Shown here piece after piece: positions 50,921 through 60,544 of a stretch of 64,000 nucleotides of DNA. The notes under the pieces were generated by a model. That model saw only the letters and a list, made by a program, of their open reading frames with translations. It ran no database searches and was not told the origin of the DNA. Within the stretch, counting starts at the first letter, position 1; the number at the start of each line of letters is the position of its first letter. Position numbers and translations under genes: made by a program. Source of the DNA: Micromonospora siamensis (GTDB lineage Bacteria > Actinomycetota > Actinomycetes > Mycobacteriales > Micromonosporaceae); assembly GCF_900090305.1 (NCBI RefSeq), contig NZ_LT607751.1, positions 5,890,001 through 5,954,000 of the forward strand, given 5' to 3'.

Positions 50921-51463
50921 TCAGCCGAATCGCTTCGGGTCGAAGGGCGCAGGGTAGTGGAATCGGCCGCGTTGCCCGTTGTAGTGGGTGAGTGCGCGAA
51001 CCTGAAAATACGTCCCCCACGACGCATCGGGTGGGTGGATGTCGTACTGCTGCGCAGGGACGAACCCGAATCGGTGATAGTAGTTCGGGTCACCTAGCAG
51101 CGCCACCAATGGCTCGCCGAGCGCGTCGGCCGCGCCGAGGACGGCGTGCATCATCGCCGAGCCGATCCCGGCCCGTTGGCGATGCGGGAGCACACTGACC
51201 GGGCCGAGGGCCAAAGCTGGTTCGGCATCGACGCGGGCGCGGGTCGCGAGCACGTGACCGACCACCTCATCGTCCTCGATCGCGACCAACGACAGCTCAG
51301 GGATCCAACTCTCGTCAGCGCGAAGCCACGACACGAGCGTCGCTTCACCGGGATCGCCGCCGGGCTCCACCGGTGGGGCGCTGTGGTCAAGGCCCCGGAA
51401 TGCGGCTGCAGTCACGACCCGGATCGCCTCTGCGTCATGGTCGAGTTCGCGTCGAATGATCAC
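50921..51463 (-). CDS. GNAT N-acetyltransferase (YhbS-like)
   Basis: A 180-residue acetyltransferase. It has IIRRELDHDAEAIRVVTAAAF, LGPVSVLPHRQRAGIGSAMM as the acetyl-CoA loop and LLGDPNYYHRFGFVPA. The start GTG giving VIIRREL fits the family; another start 30 nt upstream is possible. The region is less GC-rich than the core. Acceptor unknown. Confidence 0.83.
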   Translation of the reverse strand: MIIRRELDHDAEAIRVVTAAAFRGLDHSAPPVEPGGDPGEATLVSWLRADESWIPELSLVAIEDDEVVGHVLATRARVDAEPALALGPVSVLPHRQRAGIGSAMMHAVLGAADALGEPLVALLGDPNYYHRFGFVPAQQYDIHPPDASWGTYFQVRALTHYNGQRGRFHYPAPFDPKRFG

Positions 51464-51729
51464 CGCCGAACCCTGGCAGCATCCAACAGACACGACAACT
51501 CATTTACAGTCTGAGAACGTACTTGAGATGGGGGTGAAGGGGCCCGGGACGATGGCTGGCGGGATGGACCGCGCAACCACCCACGGACCGTGGCCGGAGT
51601 CGGAGCGCCAGCGGTGCCGGCTTCCTGCCCAGCCTCCATCAACTCCCGGCCGGCGGCACTGACGCCGGGATCGACCGAGCGGCTCGCCCGCATGCCCGCG
51701 GTCCGAGGCCCTCGACCGACGGCCCGACG

Positions 51730-52224
51730 CTAACCCACGAGGCTCTTGGTCATGACGTGCTCGCGGCGCACCCCGTCGGGCATGAGATCGCCGAGTTCAC
51801 CCGTGTCACGGAAGCCGTTGCGTTGGTAGAGGGCCCAGGCGTTCTGGTTGCCCTCCACAACGGCCAGCCGCAGCGTCCGCGCGCCCACCAGCCGGGCCCA
51901 GTGCTCGACCGCCCGCACGAGGTGGTCGCCCGCGCCTTGGCTACGCCCCGCAGGTGCCACGTACATCGAGATCAGTTCGATGCCCTCATCGTGGTCGGTC
52001 GGCACCCCGCTGGCCATCCCGACGGCTTGCCCGTCGAGCATGGCGAAGATGTTGTACGAGCCGGGGATGGCCAGTCGATCGCGCCAGCGTTCCTCGCGGT
52101 CGCCGTCGCCCTGCCAGTCCGCCAGCTGGGAACCGAAGGCGTACCCGGCCTCCGCCAGCGCAGCGAACCGAAGTTCCCGCCACATCTTCCAGTCGCCCTC
52201 GCCGAGCACACGTGTTTCGATCAC
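51730..52224 (-). CDS. GNAT N-acetyltransferase
   Basis: A 164-residue protein. IETRVLGEGDWKMWRELRF opens the domain, MYVAPAGRSQGAGDHLVRAV is the acetyl-CoA loop, and VVEGNQNAWALYQRNGFRD the last helix-strand. GTG start chosen for the family N-terminus. A longer open frame runs upstream through the ychF region but is antisense or out-of-frame artefact there. Acceptor unknown. Confidence 0.83.
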   Translation of the reverse strand: MIETRVLGEGDWKMWRELRFAALAEAGYAFGSQLADWQGDGDREERWRDRLAIPGSYNIFAMLDGQAVGMASGVPTDHDEGIELISMYVAPAGRSQGAGDHLVRAVEHWARLVGARTLRLAVVEGNQNAWALYQRNGFRDTGELGDLMPDGVRREHVMTKSLVG

Positions 52225-52384
52225 GCGGAGAGGGTTCCGCGGGCGCGGCGAGCAGGCAACTCGGTATCCGGCGACGGAGTCCACGACCTCGCTGATCCGC
52301 TCGGCAGCCGTCGAGCGGGCCGGGGCTACCCGAAGACCCCCGCCTACGCTGCCGATTCCCGCCCGTAAGATCCGAACCGGAGTT

Positions 52385-52439
52385 GTTAAGCGGGGGCCCC
52401 TGCTATACCGAATGCGCCGCGTTGACAGGGGGCCCCTGC

Positions 52440-52443
<4 letters not shown>
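52385..52443. repeat. GGGGCCCC palindromic repeat at the 3' end of ychF
   Basis: Two halves, each centred on GGGGGCCCCTGCT, face each other around TATACCGAATGCGCC. The element overlaps the ychF stop codon. It is probably a dispersed repeat acting as a terminator. Confidence 0.65.
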
Positions 52444-53525
<1,082 letters not shown>

Positions 53526-53595
53526 GGGCGGCCAGTCTACGCGGCCGACCCGGCCCGGCTCCGACCAGCACAGCCGCCGGCGGGCCGGGGACCGC

Positions 53596-54327
53596 TCAGC
53601 CGAGCACCCGGGGCGTGATCACCGTCTCGGTCACCGTGCCGTCGTCGCCCCGACGCAGCTCGTACGCCGCCACCCCGGCGCGCTCGGCGACCGCCTCGAC
53701 CCGCCGGGTGCCCCGGTAGACCAGCCCCACCCCGTCGTCGGTGCAGTGGCTGGTCGGCAGGGTGCCGTCGGCCACCAGCCGGTGCATCAGCGGCCGGCGC
53801 TGCTTCTCGCTGTCGTAGTGCACCCCGTTGCCGTACGGGAGCCAGCCCAGGCCGTCGGTGAAGGCGCGCAGCCGCGGGCCGTAGCTGTCGGTGGCGCCAC
53901 CGACGTGCCAGCAGATCGAGCCGGCGGAGACGCCACCGAGCACCACCCCCGCCTCCCAGCACTCGCGGAGGATCTCGCCCAGGCCGTGCGTCCGCCACAC
54001 CGCGCAGAGGTTGGCGACGCTGCCGCCGCCGACCCAGACGACGTCCTGGGCGAGCAGGTGGGCCCGGATGTCGTCGACGTTGGGCATCGGGAAGAGCGCC
54101 AGGTGCGACGGCCGGTAGCGGGTGCCGGCGAACGCGCCGTACCAGAGGGTGAGCGAGGTGGGCTGGTCGCCGACGGCCTGGTTGAGGTAGCAGATCCGCG
54201 GCTCGGCGGCGCCCGACAGCTCGGCCATCAGCTCGAAGACCGGGCCGGGGGCCGCCACCCAGGGGCCCCGGCCGCTCGGCGAGAAGCCCATGCTGGTGGC
54301 GACGATGGTGGGTTCACTGGCGGGCAC
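53596..54327 (-). CDS. Peptidase E-like (S51 family)
   Basis: A 243-residue protein. VVWVGGGSVANLCAVW and GGVSAGSICWHVGG contain the nucleophile Ser of the S51 family; His is in SHCTDDGVGLVY. S51 peptidases cleave Asp-X dipeptides. GTG start with AAAGAGGAG upstream. It is a single gene between ychF and marR, all minus strand. Confidence 0.88.
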   Translation of the reverse strand: MPASEPTIVATSMGFSPSGRGPWVAAPGPVFELMAELSGAAEPRICYLNQAVGDQPTSLTLWYGAFAGTRYRPSHLALFPMPNVDDIRAHLLAQDVVWVGGGSVANLCAVWRTHGLGEILRECWEAGVVLGGVSAGSICWHVGGATDSYGPRLRAFTDGLGWLPYGNGVHYDSEKQRRPLMHRLVADGTLPTSHCTDDGVGLVYRGTRRVEAVAERAGVAAYELRRGDDGTVTETVITPRVLG

Positions 54328-54389
54328 GGCGCTCCTCTTTCCCCTCGGTGGTGGTGGTCATGCAGCGGGCACGGGTCGGGCCGGCGCGG

Positions 54390-54932
54390 TCAGGTCTCCG
54401 CCCCGGCGGCGGCCAGCAGGGCACGCAGCAGGTCTCCCAGGTGTTCCTGATCCCGCGCCGGCAGGGCGTCCAGGATCCGCCGTTGCACGGCCAGGCCGGC
54501 GTCGGCGGACTCCTCGACGACCCGCCGCCCCTGGTCGGTCAGGCTGATCCGCAGCCCGCGCCGGTCGGTCGGATCGGGGGTACGCCGGACCAGGCCGGAA
54601 CGCTCCAGCCGGTCCAGCCGGCCGGTCATCCCGCCGGAGGTCAGCATCAGCCCGGCGGCGAGCGCCTTGGGGGCCAGCGCGTACGGCGAGCCTGCGCGGC
54701 GCAGCGCGGCGAGCACGTCGAACTCACCCCGGCTGATCCCCCAACCGGCGTAGACCTTCTCCTGCGCGTCGCCGACCAGCCGGGCCAGCCGGTAGATCCG
54801 GCCGAAGACGGCCATCGGCTCGGGACTCATTCCGGCGCGCTCCCGCCGCCACTGCTCGACGATCACGTCGACGTCGTCCCGCTCGGCCACCACCGGATTG
54901 TGCCGCACCTCGCACCCCACCTCCGACCCCAC
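54390..54932 (-). CDS. MarR-family transcriptional regulator
   Basis: A 180-residue winged-helix protein. GISRGEFDVLAALRRAG, APKALAAGLMLTSGGMTGRL and DRLERSGLVRRTPDPTDRRG are the helix-turn-helix and wing. TAAGCT, 7 nt before its GTG, lies inside an 18-bp palindrome, so it probably represses itself and the divergent EamA transporter. Confidence 0.9.
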   Translation of the reverse strand: MGSEVGCEVRHNPVVAERDDVDVIVEQWRRERAGMSPEPMAVFGRIYRLARLVGDAQEKVYAGWGISRGEFDVLAALRRAGSPYALAPKALAAGLMLTSGGMTGRLDRLERSGLVRRTPDPTDRRGLRISLTDQGRRVVEESADAGLAVQRRILDALPARDQEHLGDLLRALLAAAGAET

Positions 54933-54938
54933 GGCAAA

Positions 54939-54956
54939 TAGCTTAGCGCTAAGCTA
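54939..54956. promoter_or_regulatory. MarR operator candidate, perfect 18-bp palindrome
   Basis: TAGCTTAGCGCTAAGCTA between the divergent marR and eamA-type genes. It includes the leaderless -10 of marR. Confidence 0.65.
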
Positions 54957-54984
54957 CTTAGCGTCGAGAGAAAAGGGGTGACCG

Positions 54985-56097
54985 ATGAGTCGCCGTGCCG
55001 CCGACGTGGCGCTGACCGCCCTCGCCCCCGCCACCTGGGGCACCACCTACCTGGTCACCTCCGAACTGCTGCCGCCGGACCGGCCGCTCTGGTCCGGTGT
55101 GATCCGCGCCCTCCCGGCCGGGCTGCTGCTGCTCGCCCTCACCCGCCACCGGCCGCACGGCTCCTGGTGGTGGCGTTCCGCGGTGCTCGGCGCGCTGAAC
55201 ATCGGCGCGTTCTTCCCGCTGCTCTTCCTCGCCGCGTACCGGCTGCCCGGCGGGACCGCCGCCGTGCTCGGCGCCGCCCAACCACTGCTGGTGGCCGGGC
55301 TGGCCGTGCTGGTCCTGCGCGACCGGCCGCACCCGCGGGCGGTGCTCGCCGCGACGGCCGCCCCGCTGGGCGTCGCGCTGGTCGTGCTCCGGCCGGACGC
55401 CGGCACCGACCCGATCGGCGTCGCCGCCGGGCTGGTCGCCACCGCGGCGATGGCCACCGGCCTGGTGCTCACCCGGCGCTGGGGGCGCCCGCCCCGGGCC
55501 GGCGGCCTCGCGGCCACCAGCTGGCAGCTCACCGCCGGCGGCCTGCTCATCGTGCCGGTCGCGGTCGCCGTCGAGGGCCCGCCGCCCGCGCCGGACGGCC
55601 CGGCCCTGCTCGGGTACGCCTGGCTCGGGCTGGCCGGCACCGCACTGGCGTACGCGCTGTGGTTCCGGGGCGCGGCCCGGCTGCCGTTGACCCAGGTCTC
55701 GGTGCTCGGGGCGCTGAGCCCGCTCACCGCCGCCGCGCTCGGCTGGCTGGTGCTGGGGCAGGCGCTCACCCCGGCCCAGCTCGGCGGCTTCGCGCTCGCC
55801 GTCGCGGCGATGATCGCCGCCCAGCTGCCGGCCGGCACCGGGCGCGCCGCACGGATCCAGCGGGCCGGACGGCTCCGATGGGCGGCGCGGCTCCGATGGG
55901 CGGAGCGAGGTGGGCGGATCGGGAGCAGTCAGCCCGCCAAGCGCCAGTCCGCCTCGCCGCCACCCGCTGCCGCATCCTCGGCGCCGCCCGCCGTGCCACC
56001 GGCGTCGACCGTGGTCGGCAGGGTGCCGGGCGGCAACTCGGCCGCGGCGGCGAGCGGCAGGGTGAACCGGTGCGCGGCGGCCGGGCCGGCCGCGTAG
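54985..56097 (+). CDS. EamA/DMT-family transporter with antisense tail
   Basis: A 370-residue protein. The first 290 residues form about ten membrane helices of a drug/metabolite exporter (VALTALAPATWGTTYLV, GALNIGAFFPLLFLAAYRLP, GALSPLTAAALGWLVLGQAL). AAAAGGGG precedes the ATG. After a short tandem repeat (RLRWAARLRWAE) the frame continues about 65 residues antisense to the next gene and reads as low-complexity. Normal EamA proteins end near residue 295, so this tail may be read-through. Controlled by the divergent MarR. Confidence 0.85.
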   Translation: MSRRAADVALTALAPATWGTTYLVTSELLPPDRPLWSGVIRALPAGLLLLALTRHRPHGSWWWRSAVLGALNIGAFFPLLFLAAYRLPGGTAAVLGAAQPLLVAGLAVLVLRDRPHPRAVLAATAAPLGVALVVLRPDAGTDPIGVAAGLVATAAMATGLVLTRRWGRPPRAGGLAATSWQLTAGGLLIVPVAVAVEGPPPAPDGPALLGYAWLGLAGTALAYALWFRGAARLPLTQVSVLGALSPLTAAALGWLVLGQALTPAQLGGFALAVAAMIAAQLPAGTGRAARIQRAGRLRWAARLRWAERGGRIGSSQPAKRQSASPPPAAASSAPPAVPPASTVVGRVPGGNSAAAASGRVNRCAAAGPAA

Positions 56098-56423
56098 GAG
56101 CGTTCGAGCAGCCAGCACACCTCGTCGGCCGTCCAGCCCAGCCCGGAGCGGGTGGCGATCTCGCGCACCAGCCGCAGGCCGACCCGGGTGTCGTCGTCGT
56201 AGAAGCGCATGCACCAGTGGTGCGCCCACATGCCGAGCGCCCGCAGCCCGGGACCGTCGAGCGAACCGGCCAGCCGGCCGCAGGCCGTCTCCGCGAAGGG
56301 CAGCTCCGGGTCGCCGGCCCGGTCCCGCTCGATCGCGCCGTACGCCGCCGACGCCACCACCCGCATCCGGTCGTAGAGACCCTGCACCACCGCGCGGTCC
56401 AGCTGTGTCCGCTCCGACCGCAT
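55929..56423 (-). CDS. Conserved-looking protein of unknown function
   Basis: A 164-residue protein. It has TQLDRAVVQGLYDRMRVVAS, MWAHHWCMRFYDDDTRVGLR and ADEVCWLLERSYAAG, a helical domain with well-behaved codon use, followed by a Gly/Ala-rich tail. No family assigned. The 3' end overlaps the EamA frame by 169 bp. The start ATG overlaps the stop of a 10-codon mini-ORF. Confidence 0.68.
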   Translation of the reverse strand: MRSERTQLDRAVVQGLYDRMRVVASAAYGAIERDRAGDPELPFAETACGRLAGSLDGPGLRALGMWAHHWCMRFYDDDTRVGLRLVREIATRSGLGWTADEVCWLLERSYAAGPAAAHRFTLPLAAAAELPPGTLPTTVDAGGTAGGAEDAAAGGGEADWRLAG

Positions 56424-56455
56424 CAGCGGGCACCTCGCCCGGCCACGCTCGCCAT
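56423..56455 (-). other. Ten-codon leader mini-ORF
   Basis: MASVAGRGAR, with AAAAGGTG upstream and its stop overlapping the next ATG as TGATG. It may couple or attenuate translation of the downstream gene. Confidence 0.4.
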
Positions 56456-56623
56456 CCCCGCACCTTTTCTGAAGTTGGTGAACGCCGACGGTACCGACCA
56501 CTACCGACACTTTCTCGCGTCCGGGACGGGCGGGCCGGCTCGGCACGGCGCGGACGACGGCCGCCACGGCCAGGTCCGAATCCCGCCAGCCACCCACCCT
56601 GAACTGGGGGCATCATCGTTGGC

Positions 56624-58144
56624 GTGGAGTTGGACTTCGAGCGTTGCTACCGCGCCGTCGACAGCCGTGACCAGCGCTTCGACGGCTGGTTCTACACCGG
56701 CGTGACGTCGACCGGGATCTACTGCCGGCCGTCCTGCCCGGCGATGACCCCGAAGCGGCGCAACGTCCGGTTCTTTCCGTCGGCCGCCGCCGCGCAGGGC
56801 GCCGGGCTGCGGGCCTGCCGCCGCTGCCGACCGGACGCCGCCCCCGGCTCACCGCAGTGGGACGTCCGCGCCGACGTGGTCGGCCGGGCGATGCGGCTGA
56901 TCGCCGACGGGATCGTCGACCGGGACGGCGTACCGGGGCTGGCCCAACGGCTCGGCTACACCGAACGGCACCTGCACCGGATGCTCCACGCCGAACTGGG
57001 CGCCGGACCGCTCGCGCTGGCCCGGGCGCAACGCGCGCAGACCGCCCGCACGTTGATCGAGACCACCGCCATGGGCATGGCCGAGATCGCGTTCGCGGCC
57101 GGCTTCGGCAGCGTCCGGCAGTTCAACGACACGGTCCGCGAGGTGTACGGCGTACCCCCGTCGGAGCTGCGCACGGCGCGCGGGCGGCGACCGGCGGCCG
57201 GCGGGGCGGGCACGATCACGCTGCGCCTGGCGTACCGGCCGCCGCTGCACGCCGACGCGCTGCTGGACTTCCTCGCGGTGCGGGCGCTGCCCGGTGTGGA
57301 GGAGGTCCGCGACGGGACGTACCGCCGGGGGCTGCGGCTGCCGCACGGCACCGGCGAGGCGGCCCTGACCCCGGCGGACGGGCACGTCGCCGCCACCCTG
57401 CGGCTGACCGACATGCGTGACCTGGCCCCCGCGGTGGCCCGCTGCCGCCGCCTGCTCGACCTCGACGCCGACCCCGAGGCGATCGACGCCACCCTCTCCA
57501 CCGACCCCACCCTGGCCGCGCTGGTCGTCGAGGAACCCGGCATCCGCCTCCCGAGAGCGGTGGACGGCTTCGAGATGGCCCTGCGCGCCATCACCACCCA
57601 ACAGGTCTCCCTGGCCTCGGCGAGAACCACCCTCACCCACCTCCTCCACCACCTCACCACCCCCGCCCAAGGCGTTGATCATGAAGTTAGCGGCGATGTC
57701 GATCTCCAAAACCGACGCAAACTTCATGATCAACGCGAGCCGGGCGGCAGCCCGGCGGCGGGTGGGCTGCGGGGGTTTCCGGGCGCGGAGGAGGTGTTGG
57801 AGGTGCCGGATGCGGGGTTCCGGATGCCTGTCGGGCGGCGCGAGACGATCCGGGGGCTGGCGCGGGCGGTGGTGGCCGGGGAGGTCGACCTCGACGGGGC
57901 CGGGGACCGGGCGGAGACCGTACAGCGGCTGACCGCGCTGCCCGGGATCGGCCCGTGGACCGCCGGCTACGTCGCCATGCGCGCCCTCGGCGACCCCGAC
58001 GTCCTGCTCGCCACCGACCTGGCGGTACGCCGGGGCGCCCGCGCCCTCGGCCTGCCCGACGACCCGACCACCCTCGACCCGTACGCCGACCGCTGGCGCC
58101 CCTGGCGGTCGTACGCGACCATCCGACTCTGGAGAGCGGCATGA
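56624..58144 (+). CDS. Ada-AlkA fusion: methyl-sensing activator and DNA glycosylase
   Basis: A 506-residue fusion. Residues 5-75 are an Ada metal-binding domain with Cys34, Cys38, Cys65 and Cys68; Cys34 is the likely methylphosphotriester acceptor. Residues 80-180 are an AraC-type helix-turn-helix (ADGIVDRDGVPGLAQRLGYT). The rest is AlkA-like with LTALPGIGPWTAGYVAMRAL and the catalytic Asp465 in ATDLAVRRG. Near residues 351-371 lies a stretch encoded by a dispersed palindromic repeat. It would repair alkylated bases and activate its own regulon. The stop overlaps ogt as ATGA. Confidence 0.9.
   Translation: MELDFERCYRAVDSRDQRFDGWFYTGVTSTGIYCRPSCPAMTPKRRNVRFFPSAAAAQGAGLRACRRCRPDAAPGSPQWDVRADVVGRAMRLIADGIVDRDGVPGLAQRLGYTERHLHRMLHAELGAGPLALARAQRAQTARTLIETTAMGMAEIAFAAGFGSVRQFNDTVREVYGVPPSELRTARGRRPAAGGAGTITLRLAYRPPLHADALLDFLAVRALPGVEEVRDGTYRRGLRLPHGTGEAALTPADGHVAATLRLTDMRDLAPAVARCRRLLDLDADPEAIDATLSTDPTLAALVVEEPGIRLPRAVDGFEMALRAITTQQVSLASARTTLTHLLHHLTTPAQGVDHEVSGDVDLQNRRKLHDQREPGGSPAAGGLRGFPGAEEVLEVPDAGFRMPVGRRETIRGLARAVVAGEVDLDGAGDRAETVQRLTALPGIGPWTAGYVAMRALGDPDVLLATDLAVRRGARALGLPDDPTTLDPYADRWRPWRSYATIRLWRAA
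57674..57735. repeat. Copy C of the palindromic repeat, inside ada-alkA
   Basis: GTTGATCATGAAGTTAGC at one end and GCAAACTTCATGATCAACG at the other. It is in the opposite orientation to copy A. The reading frame runs through it, adding about 21 residues (HEVSGDVDLQNRRKLHDQR) not expected in AlkA. Confidence 0.8.
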
Positions 58145-58665
58145 CCACCCTGGACAGCACCGTCATCGACACCCCGGCCGGACCGTTGAGCGTCCTCGCC
58201 GACCCCGACGGGGCGGTACGCGCCGCCGGCTTCACCGCCGACCCGGCCACCCTGCTCCCGCTGATGCACCCGAGCCTGCGCGGTGACCTGCGACCCCGCA
58301 CCGACCTCGGGCCGGTCGACCGGGCCGTGGCGTCCTACCTGGACGGCGAGCTGACCGCGATCGACGCGGTGCCGGTCCGTCAGCACACCGGTGGCCCGTT
58401 CATGGGGCACGCCTGGGCGGTGCTGCGCGAGGTCGCGCCGGGCGGACCGGTGACGTACACCGGTTTCGCCGCCCGCGCCGGACGCCCCCTGGCGGTACGG
58501 GCGGCGGCGGCGGCCTGCGCCCGCAACGCGGTCGCCCTCTTCGTGCCCTGCCACCGGGTGCTGCGCACCGACGGGACGCTCGGCGGCTACCGGTGGGGAC
58601 TGCCGGTCAAGCGGTGGCTGCTCGCCCACGAGCAGGGCAAGGTGCCCGCGATGACGGCAAGCTGA
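58141..58665 (+). CDS. ogt: Methylated-DNA-protein cysteine methyltransferase
   Basis: A 174-residue suicide repair enzyme. The acceptor is Cys137 in VPCHRVLRTDGTLGGYRWG, with RAAAAACARNAVALF before it. It removes O6-methyl from guanine. It overlaps ada-alkA by 4 bp (ATGA), so both alkylation-repair proteins are translated together. Confidence 0.93.
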   Translation: MTTLDSTVIDTPAGPLSVLADPDGAVRAAGFTADPATLLPLMHPSLRGDLRPRTDLGPVDRAVASYLDGELTAIDAVPVRQHTGGPFMGHAWAVLREVAPGGPVTYTGFAARAGRPLAVRAAAAACARNAVALFVPCHRVLRTDGTLGGYRWGLPVKRWLLAHEQGKVPAMTAS

Positions 58666-58690
58666 CACCGAAACTGTCGGCTACTGCCGC

Positions 58691-58696
58691 TACCGT
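58691..58696 (+). promoter_or_regulatory. Leaderless -10 element of the ABC exporter
   Basis: TACCGT, 6 nt before the GTG at 58703. Confidence 0.55.
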
Positions 58697-58702
58697 CGGG
58701 TA

Positions 58703-60544
58703 GTGCCTGCGCGCATCGACGGTGACCGCACTCCCAGCGGCGGCACCCGCCCGCGCCCGCTGCACAACCTGCTGCGGCTGCGCCCCTACCTGCGCCCGTA
58801 CGCCGGGCAGTTCTGCTGGCTGCTGGCCGCCGCCCTGGCGGCCACGGCGGCCAGCCTGACCGTTCCGCTGCTCACCCAGCGGGTGGTGGACGGGCCGATC
58901 GCCCGGCACGACACCGGCGGTGTGCTCCGCCTCGGCGCGCTGGCCCTGCTGCTCGGGCTCACCGAGGCCGTGCTGATCTTCATCCGGCGGTGGACCCAGT
59001 CGTCCTCGTCGGTCGGCATGGAGGCGGCGATCCGCGCCGACGTCTACGCCCACCTGCAACGGTTGCCGGCCGGCTTCCACGACCGGTGGCAGTCCGGCCA
59101 GCTGCTGTCCCGGATCACCAGCGACCTGTCGGTGATCCGCCGGTTCCTCTCCTTCGGCCTGCTCTTCCTGGTGCTCAACGTGGCCACCTACCTGGCGGTG
59201 GTGGTGCTGCTGATCCGGCTGCACCCGGGGCTGGGGCTGCTGGTCGCCGCGAGCGCCGTCCCGCTGTTCCTGATCAGCCGCCGGTTCGCCCGGCACTACC
59301 ACGCCGCGTCCCGCCGGATGCAGGACCAGCAGGGTGACGTCGCCACCCTGGTCGAGGAGACCGCCCAGGGGCTGCGCACCATGAAGGCGTACGGGCGGGG
59401 GCCGCAGCTGGCCGAACGGTTCGCCGGCAGCGCCCGCACGTTGCACGACACCGGGGTCGCCAAGGCCCGGCTGCTGGCCCGCACGTCGGCGCTGTTCGAC
59501 CTGGTGCCCAACCTGACCCTCGGGGCCGTGCTGGTGCTCGGCGCCGCCGCCGTCGCCGACGGCCGGCTCACCGTCGGCCAGCTGGTGGCCTTCGTCAGCC
59601 TCCAGCTCATGCTGATCTGGCCGGTCCAGTCGCTCGGCTGGATCATCGCCAACGGGCAGGAGGCCGCCACCGCCGCCGACCGGATCCACGAGGTGCTCGA
59701 CACCGCCCCGTCGATCGTGGACGCCCCGCACGCCGTCGAGCTGTCCCGCGCCGCGGTGCGCGGCCGGCTCGTCTTCGAGCAGGTCGCCTTCCGCTACCCG
59801 GGCACCACCGCCCCGGTGCTGCGCCAGGTCGACCTGACCGTCGAACCGGGCGAGACGCTCGCCCTGGTCGGCGCCACCGGCAGCGGCAAGAGCACCCTGC
59901 TGTCGCTGGTACCCCGGCTGCACGAGGTCACCGGCGGGCGGATCACCGTCGACGGGCACGACGTGCGGGACCTGCGGCTCGGCTCGCTGCGCCGGCTGGT
60001 CGGCGTGGCGTTCGAGGAGCCCACTCTCTTCTCCATGTCGGTCTGGGAGAACCTCACCCTCGGCCGGCCCGACGCCGGCGAGGACGAGGTCCGGGCGGCG
60101 CTGGCGCTGGCCCAGGCGGACTTCGCGTACGAGCTGCCGTGGGGGTTGGCCACCCGGGTCGGTGAGCAGGGGCTGTCGCTCTCCGGCGGCCAGCGGCAAC
60201 GGCTGGCGCTGGCCCGCGCGGTGCTCGGCCGGCCGGCGCTGCTGGTCCTCGACGACCCGCTCTCCGCGCTGGACGTGCAGACCGAGGCGCTGGTCGAGGG
60301 GGCGTTGCGCCGGGTGCTGGCGGACACCACCGCGCTGCTGGTGGTGCACCGCCCCTCCACGGTGGCGCTGGCCGACCGGGTGGCGCTGCTCGACGGGGGC
60401 CGGATCGTCGCCACCGGCACCCACTCCGAGCTGCTGGCACAGGTCCCGGCGTACCGCGCGGTGCTCTCCGCCGGCCCCGGCGGGACCGGGCCTGCGGTGC
60501 CGTCGCCCCGCAAGCCGAACGGCGCCGGGCTGGTGCGGTCGTGA
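58703..60544 (+). CDS. ABC exporter half, degenerate ATP site
   Basis: A 613-residue protein. Six membrane helices are followed by an ATPase domain with Walker A GATGSGKSTLLS, signature LSGGQRQRLALARAV and Walker B LLVLDDPLSALDV. The residue after the Walker B Asp is Asp where active exporters have Glu, a sign of one non-catalytic site. HRPSTV provides the switch His. It pairs with the next gene as a heterodimer. The cargo is unknown; lipids or drugs are typical. Confidence 0.9.
   Translation: MPARIDGDRTPSGGTRPRPLHNLLRLRPYLRPYAGQFCWLLAAALAATAASLTVPLLTQRVVDGPIARHDTGGVLRLGALALLLGLTEAVLIFIRRWTQSSSSVGMEAAIRADVYAHLQRLPAGFHDRWQSGQLLSRITSDLSVIRRFLSFGLLFLVLNVATYLAVVVLLIRLHPGLGLLVAASAVPLFLISRRFARHYHAASRRMQDQQGDVATLVEETAQGLRTMKAYGRGPQLAERFAGSARTLHDTGVAKARLLARTSALFDLVPNLTLGAVLVLGAAAVADGRLTVGQLVAFVSLQLMLIWPVQSLGWIIANGQEAATAADRIHEVLDTAPSIVDAPHAVELSRAAVRGRLVFEQVAFRYPGTTAPVLRQVDLTVEPGETLALVGATGSGKSTLLSLVPRLHEVTGGRITVDGHDVRDLRLGSLRRLVGVAFEEPTLFSMSVWENLTLGRPDAGEDEVRAALALAQADFAYELPWGLATRVGEQGLSLSGGQRQRLALARAVLGRPALLVLDDPLSALDVQTEALVEGALRRVLADTTALLVVHRPSTVALADRVALLDGGRIVATGTHSELLAQVPAYRAVLSAGPGGTGPAVPSPRKPNGAGLVRS

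Noticed and set aside
51460..51693. 77-codon minus-strand ORF between the two GNAT genes
   Set aside because: It has no clear ribosome site, overlaps the start of the GNAT gene and matches no family. ATPATVRGWLR hints at a helix-turn-helix, but not enough to call a gene.
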